Below the pieces are notes generated by a model. The model searched no databases, was not told where the DNA came from, and saw only the letters and a list, made by a program, of their open reading frames with translations. The translations under genes and the position numbers were made by a program. A DNA stretch of 64,000 nucleotides, from assembly GCF_035946055.1 (NCBI RefSeq), contig NZ_CP108364.1, positions 992,001 through 1,056,000 of the forward strand, in the 5' to 3' direction. Shown here piece after piece: positions 59,700-64,000 of the stretch (position 1 is its first letter; the number at the start of each line of letters is the position of its first letter). Source of the stretch: Streptomyces sp. NBC_01341 (GTDB taxonomy: Bacteria; Actinomycetota; Actinomycetes; Streptomycetales; Streptomycetaceae).

Positions 59700-61187
59700 A
59701 TGCCGCCGCGTACCGTCGTCATCGGCGTGGACAGCTCCACCCAGTCCACGAAGGCCGCAGTCACCGACACCGAGACGGGTGAGCTGCTCGCCGTCGGCCG
59801 CGCGCCGCATGTGGTCACGGGCGAGGGCGGGGCGCGCGAGAGCGACCCCGAGATCTGGTGGCGCGCGCTGTGCGACGCCGTCGCGGCCGGGCTCAAGGAG
59901 TCGGGGATCTCCCCGTCCTCCGTCGTCGGCATCGGTGTCGCCGGCCAGCAGCACGGCCTGGTCGTCCTCGACCGGTCCGGCCGCCCGCTGCGCCCCGCAC
60001 TCCTGTGGAACGACACCCGTTCCGCCCCGCAGGCGGCGGCGCTCGTGGCCGAGCTGGGCGGGCCCGACGCCTGGACCGCGCGCACGGGAACCGTGCCCGT
60101 CGCGTCCATGACGGCCACGAAGTGGCGGTGGCTGCGCGAGAACGACCCGGCCAGCGCCGACGCCGCGGCCGGCATCCGGCTGCCGCACGACTTCCTCACC
60201 GAGCGGCTGTCGGGCACGGCCGCGACGGACCCCGGCGACGCGTCCGGCACCTGCTGGTACTCGACCGCTTCCGGGGCGTACGACCCCGAGCTCCTGGAAC
60301 TCCTGGGACTGGACGCCTCGATGCTGCCGGAGGTCGCCGCGGGAGGCGGGACCCGGATCGGCTCGCTGTCCGCGTCCGCCGCGGAAGCGCTCGGCCTGCC
60401 CGCCGGGATCGCGGTCGCGGCCGGCACCGGGGACAACATGAGCGCCGCCGTCGGCCTCGGCCTCGGCGGAGCCGGACTGCTGGACCACCCCGTCCTCAGC
60501 CTCGGCACCTCGGGGACGGTGTTCGCCGCCTCCCGGGCCCGGCCCGCATCCGCGGCCCTCTCCGGATTCGCGGCCGCCGACGGTACGTATCTCCCGCTCG
60601 CCTGCACCCTCAACTGCACCCTGGCCGTCGACAAGGTGGCCACCCTCCTCGGCCTGCACCGCGACGACGCGGCACCCGGCGGCGAGGCCGTCCTCCTGCC
60701 GTACCTGGACGGCGAGCGCACCCCTGATCTGCCCACCTCGTCGGGCCTCCTCACCGGGCTCCGGCACGACACCACGCCCCAGCAGCTGCTGGGCGCCGCG
60801 TACGAGGGCGCGGCCTTCACCGTGCTGCGGGCGCTGGACGAGCTGCTGCGGGCGTGCGGTCTGGACCCGGCCGACCCCGAGGTGGCCGGCAGGCCGCTGC
60901 GGCTGATCGGAGGCGGCGCCCAGGGCCGCACCTGGGTGGAGACGGTGCGCCGGCTCTCCGGCCGGCCGCTGATCGTGCCCGGCAGCGGGGAACTGGTCGC
61001 CCTCGGTGCCGCGGCCCTGGCAGCGTCCGCGGCAGGCGGCGGCGATCCGGTCGCCATCGCGACCCGGTGGAACACGGGGGCCGACAGCACCGACGCCGGA
61101 CTCCCGCCGCTGGAGCGGGACACGGAGACGTGGGAGCGCGTCGGCTCGGTACTCGACAGGGCGGCGGGTTCCCTGCTCGGCGGATAG
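59700..61187 (+). CDS. xylB: Xylulokinase
   Basis: This 495-residue FGGY-family kinase phosphorylates xylulose with ATP. Motifs are the phosphate-binding IGVDSSTQSTKAAVTDTETG at the N-terminus, GQQHGLVVLD, LWNDTRSAPQA, ATKWRWLRENDP, LSLGTSGTVFAASR (ATP-binding PHOSPHATE-2 region) and LIGGGAQGRTWVETVRRLSG. The ATG follows AAGAGGTAG. With xylA it converts xylose to xylulose-5-phosphate for the pentose phosphate pathway. Confidence 0.95.
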   Translation: MPPRTVVIGVDSSTQSTKAAVTDTETGELLAVGRAPHVVTGEGGARESDPEIWWRALCDAVAAGLKESGISPSSVVGIGVAGQQHGLVVLDRSGRPLRPALLWNDTRSAPQAAALVAELGGPDAWTARTGTVPVASMTATKWRWLRENDPASADAAAGIRLPHDFLTERLSGTAATDPGDASGTCWYSTASGAYDPELLELLGLDASMLPEVAAGGGTRIGSLSASAAEALGLPAGIAVAAGTGDNMSAAVGLGLGGAGLLDHPVLSLGTSGTVFAASRARPASAALSGFAAADGTYLPLACTLNCTLAVDKVATLLGLHRDDAAPGGEAVLLPYLDGERTPDLPTSSGLLTGLRHDTTPQQLLGAAYEGAAFTVLRALDELLRACGLDPADPEVAGRPLRLIGGGAQGRTWVETVRRLSGRPLIVPGSGELVALGAAALAASAAGGGDPVAIATRWNTGADSTDAGLPPLERDTETWERVGSVLDRAAGSLLGG

Positions 61188-61258
61188 GGGACTGCCCCGA
61201 AATCGCGCCCGGCGGACCGGTTTTGGGGATGACCGCGGATCTTCAATAGGATCCGGCG

Positions 61259-62536
61259 ATGATCATAAGAAAACGGCTGACGGCCGGGGTGTGCGTTCTG
61301 CTCGCCACCCTGGCCGCCGGGCTCGGCACCGCCCTCCCGGCCGCCGCCGACGAACCCCCCACCGCCGCATCGCCGAAGGTCGAGCTGGTCCTCGACGTCA
61401 GCGGGTCCATGCGCACCCGTGACATGGACGGAGAGTCCCGGATATCCGCCGCCAAGCAGGCGTTCAACGACGTCCTGGACGCGGTGCCCGAGGAGGTCGA
61501 GCTGGGCATCCGTACGCTCGGCGCCGACTACCCGGGTGACGACCGCAAGGTGGGCTGCAAGGACACCAAGCAGCTCTACCCGGTCGGGCCGCTGGACCGC
61601 ACGGAGGCCAAGACCGCCGTCGCCACCCTGGCGCCGACGGGCTGGACCCCGATCGGCCCCGCGCTGCTCGGTGCCGCCGACGACCTCGAGGGCGGTGACT
61701 CCACCCGGAGGATCGTCCTGATCACGGACGGCGAGGACACCTGCGGTCCGCTCGACCCCTGCGAGGTCGCCCGCGACATCGCCGCCCGCGGGATCCACCT
61801 GGTCATCGACACACTGGGCCTGGTGCCCAACGCCAAGATCCGCCAGCAGCTGACCTGCATCGCCGAGGCCACGGGCGGCACGTACACGGCGGTCCAGAAC
61901 ACCGACGAACTCTCGGGCAGGGTGACCCAGCTGGTCGACCGGGCCGCCGAGCCCGTCGTCACCCCGGTGGCCACCGAGGGCGCGGCCAGTTGTTCCGCGG
62001 CCCCCGAGCTGAAGGCCGGTCTCTACACCGACCGCCAGGAGATCGGCAAGCACCGCTGGTACCGGGTGGATGTGGCGCCGGGTCAGGAACTGCGTGCCTC
62101 CGTCAGTGTGGCCGCGGACCGCGCGGTCGCCGACGACTACGGCGTACTCCTGCGCGCGGTGACCAGGCACGGGCGCGAGATCGTCCGTGGCTCGGAGTCC
62201 GGCACCGGACGTACGGACATGATCTCGTCCGGCCTGCGCTACCCGAAGGCCGAGGAGGACGACACGGAGGAGGGCACCGCCCCCGCACCCGAGACCGTGT
62301 GTCTCCAGCTCAGCAATTCCTTCTCCGCGGCCCCGTCCGTGAAGACGACCCCCGGCATGCCCGTCGAGCTGACCATCGACCTGGTGGACGCACCCGACGA
62401 GGCCGCCGACACCGCGGCCTTCGGCCTCGGGCGGGGCTGGTGGCTCCTGGGGGTCATGGTCCTGACCGGGTTGATCGCCGGTCTGCTGACCGGCTGGATC
62501 TCGCGCTGGCGCGTCGCCGTATGGAGGACCAACTGA
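61259..62536 (+). CDS. Secreted VWA-domain protein with C-terminal membrane anchor
   Basis: This 425-residue protein has a signal peptide (KRLTAGVCVLLATLAAGLGT, cleavage near AAA). A von Willebrand factor A domain (about 38-215) has a full MIDAS: LVLDVSGSM, the threonine of PTGWTPIGPAL and ITDGEDTCG. A beta-rich domain of about 180 residues follows, then one transmembrane helix (about 394-415) and a basic cytoplasmic end. The protein would be displayed outside the membrane and bind a partner in a metal-dependent way. It overlaps the next gene by one base (TGATG). Confidence 0.87.
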   Translation: MIIRKRLTAGVCVLLATLAAGLGTALPAAADEPPTAASPKVELVLDVSGSMRTRDMDGESRISAAKQAFNDVLDAVPEEVELGIRTLGADYPGDDRKVGCKDTKQLYPVGPLDRTEAKTAVATLAPTGWTPIGPALLGAADDLEGGDSTRRIVLITDGEDTCGPLDPCEVARDIAARGIHLVIDTLGLVPNAKIRQQLTCIAEATGGTYTAVQNTDELSGRVTQLVDRAAEPVVTPVATEGAASCSAAPELKAGLYTDRQEIGKHRWYRVDVAPGQELRASVSVAADRAVADDYGVLLRAVTRHGREIVRGSESGTGRTDMISSGLRYPKAEEDDTEEGTAPAPETVCLQLSNSFSAAPSVKTTPGMPVELTIDLVDAPDEAADTAAFGLGRGWWLLGVMVLTGLIAGLLTGWISRWRVAVWRTN

Positions 62537-63375
62537 TGCGTACCACCCGTAGAAACACGCTCGGGCGCGATTGCGTGGGCGTCCTGCTCGCGGGAGTCGC
62601 GCTGCTCACCTCGGGCGGGACCGCCGTCGCCGACGACCCGTCGGCGAGCGCGAGCCCGGCCGAAGGCGAGGCCGCGGGGCCGACCGAGGCGGGCACCACC
62701 TTCCGCACGGCGACGGCGATCCAGCAGGGCACGAAGGCCACGGCGGACGCCTCCACGGGCGACTACCTGTACTGGGCCTTCCCCGCCGACGCGGGCCAAC
62801 GGGCCACGGTGCGGGCGAAGGTGAGCCTCCCGGAGAGCGCCACCCGGCACGGCGCGTCGACCTGGCAGGTGGACGTGTACGACGGGCTCCGCCGCCGGCA
62901 GGCCTGCATGTACGGCCATCAGACCAGGAAGGCCGCGCCGGACGCGAGCGCCGTCGAGCTGTCCTGTGTGCTGCGTACCGTGCGGGCGTGGTCCGAGCCG
63001 TGGGCGTCGGATCCCCTGCCCGGCACCTACTACATCCGCCTGACGGTGGTCGGCCTGGCCGAGGAGGACCTGGGGCTCCCGGTCCACGTCGAGACCGAGG
63101 CCACCTCCGCCGACCAGGGCGGCGCGCACGACGTCGACGGCGCCCTCGCGAAGCCGCTCGTGCCGGGCGCGTCCTCGGCCGACCGGACGTCCGTGTCATC
63201 GGATGCGGATGCGCCGCTCGCCGGTGACCCGGAGGACGGCTGGTCCTCCGGCTGGTGGACCGACCGCTGGCTGTGGACCGTGGGCGGAGGCGTACTCGCC
63301 GCGCTGGCGGCCGTGTTCGGCTATTCCCTGACCAGGGGCGGCGGCCGCCCCTCCCGGGTTCCGCCGGGCGTCTGA
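62536..63375 (+). CDS. Membrane-anchored secreted partner protein
   Basis: This 279-residue protein has a signal peptide (about 8-32), a beta-rich extracytoplasmic domain and a C-terminal transmembrane helix (about 247-266, WLWTVGGGVLAALAAVFGYS). The domain (about 50-195) includes TTFRTATAIQQGTKATADAS, GDYLYWAFPADAGQRATVRA and a disulfide-capable pair (QACMYG, LSCVLR). It shares its architecture with the upstream VWA protein's second half and is translationally coupled to it, so the two probably form a surface complex. I do not recognise a named family. Confidence 0.75.
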   Translation: MRTTRRNTLGRDCVGVLLAGVALLTSGGTAVADDPSASASPAEGEAAGPTEAGTTFRTATAIQQGTKATADASTGDYLYWAFPADAGQRATVRAKVSLPESATRHGASTWQVDVYDGLRRRQACMYGHQTRKAAPDASAVELSCVLRTVRAWSEPWASDPLPGTYYIRLTVVGLAEEDLGLPVHVETEATSADQGGAHDVDGALAKPLVPGASSADRTSVSSDADAPLAGDPEDGWSSGWWTDRWLWTVGGGVLAALAAVFGYSLTRGGGRPSRVPPGV

Positions 63376-63388
63376 CGAGGACCAGCGG

Positions 63389-63427
63389 GCCGGAGGGCCG
63401 CGGGCATCGAGCCTGCGGCCCTCCGGC
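63389..63427 (+). terminator. Strong hairpin after the VWA operon
   Basis: A 17-bp stem (63389-63405 with 63411-63427, one G-T wobble) with the 5-base loop ATCGA starts 14 bases after the stop. Confidence 0.8.
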
Positions 63428-63570
63428 ATGTGACGGCGTGTCCGGCGGCCGGCGAGGCCTCGGCGAGGGGTCACCCTCCGGGGCTGCGGTGTGTACCGCT
63501 TTGCGCGTCCGCTGGGCCGAACGGATGAAGGAACGCCTCGTGCGGACGGGGCGGCGGCGAGGCTTGCGCC

Positions 63571-63672
63571 ATGAACGTCACCCCCTTCGCGTACCGCCCG
63601 CGCACGACAGCACGCGGCGCGCACACCGCGACCGTGAACCGGGCACGGCCCGCTCGCCCGGGCAGGTCCTGA
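63571..63672 (+). CDS. Possible 33-residue small peptide
   Basis: The ATG at 63571 opens a 33-residue basic peptide (start MNVTPFAYRPRTT, end RPGRS) with G/C-rich third positions and GGCGAGG upstream. The next possible gene begins two bases after its stop, suggesting coupling, but the evidence is weak. Confidence 0.25.
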   Translation: MNVTPFAYRPRTTARGAHTATVNRARPARPGRS

Positions 63673-63674
63673 GC

Positions 63675-64000
63675 GTGCGCCCCGCGCAGCGGGCCGGCAC
63701 CCTGCTCGGCATCCATCTGCTCGCCTGCCTCTGCACGGCGTTGCTGATCCCTCCGCCCCCGGCCTCGCCTCCCGGGACCGCCCCGGCCGTGCTGTCCGGC
63801 CCCGGGCCCACGACGGCCGAACCCTGGCGAGCCGGGTGGCACCGTTCCCTGCTCACCCGACGGCCGGCCGAGCGGCCCGCGGACCGGCCGCCGGTCAGGC
63901 CGGCCGTCGGCGGAGCGCCCGCGTGGACGCACACGTGCCTGCGTGGCGACGAGTCGTCCTGCCCGCAGTCGGCTCGGGGAGAAGGCGACCATGACGGGGC
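63675..64000 (+). CDS. Possible small membrane/secreted protein, runs off window end
   Basis: The GTG at 63675 opens a frame with no stop before the window end. Its first residues (RPAQRAGTLLGIHLLACLCT) form a signal peptide or transmembrane segment. It continues proline- and arginine-rich with two cysteines near the end (THTCLRGDESSC). Third positions are G/C-biased. An ATG at 63991, preceded by GGGGAGAAGG, may start the next gene in another frame, in which case this frame would end soon after the window. Confidence 0.4.
   Translation, partial: MRPAQRAGTLLGIHLLACLCTALLIPPPPASPPGTAPAVLSGPGPTTAEPWRAGWHRSLLTRRPAERPADRPPVRPAVGGAPAWTHTCLRGDESSCPQSARGEGDHDG

Noticed and set aside
59555..62170. 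An 871-residue minus-strand open frame
   Set aside because: It is antisense to xylulokinase and the VWA protein, with no recognisable motif and codon bias explained by the opposite strand.
1..64000. tRNA, rRNA, insertion sequences, integrases and att sites
   Set aside because: I looked for cloverleaf ends, transposase or integrase motifs and flanking direct repeats and saw none.

Overview
The window is about 70% GC or more, with strongly G/C-biased third codon positions. It carries several actinobacterial hallmarks: a WhiB-like protein, an SsgA-like sporulation protein, a complete conservon (cvnABCD plus P450), an XRE/DUF397/ATPase AbaA-type locus, and a single large mce operon. Together these point to the chromosome of a Streptomyces species. 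I see no phage, integrase, insertion sequence, CRISPR array, rRNA or tRNA. Most of the window looks like conserved chromosome with stress, morphology and catabolism genes.

Layout. 1-8.8 kb: CoA-transferase (cut by the window start), an enoyl-reductase-like NAD(P) enzyme, endonuclease V, a secreted beta-propeller, an SsgA-like protein, an ABC-F ATPase remnant (pseudogene), an acyl-ACP desaturase with a palindromic operator, a GH46 chitosanase, a WhiB-like regulator and a VOC protein. 9-15 kb: a two-domain laccase diverging from two overlapping genes for secreted multidomain proteins (ThuA plus PQQ-type sugar dehydrogenase; cupredoxin plus Ig-like repeats plus DUF1080). This forms an extracellular redox/carbohydrate module. 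15-18.2 kb: a membrane protein, and a split LigD-type polymerase divergent from an ATP-dependent ligase (NHEJ-type repair).

18.2-31.4 kb, minus strand: one long overlapping mce operon. The order is ATPase, two YrbE permeases, MceA-F, four Mce-associated proteins that look like a duplicated pair, and then a secreted lytic transglycosylase. 32-39.5 kb: three secreted proteins of unknown function (one DUF6801-like), a PucR-type regulator, a small protein, an SCP2 protein and an acyl-CoA dehydrogenase. A shared TTGTCAC motif links the mce promoter region to the secreted-protein and regulator region. Three near-identical 14-bp palindromes mark the SCP2/dehydrogenase promoter. My reading is that 19-39.5 kb is a lipid or sterol uptake and processing superlocus; this is the best candidate here for an under-described system.

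39.5-50 kb: ATP-grasp protein, YchJ-like protein, AbaA-type regulatory trio, GH4 glycosidase, conservon. 50-56 kb: MarR plus FUSC exporter with a perfect operator, a scramblase-like protein, a DUF3105/DUF305 pair, and a beta-propeller phytase. 57-61 kb: ROK repressor, xylose isomerase and xylulokinase. 61-64 kb: a VWA-domain surface protein with a membrane partner, then small ORFs at the window end.
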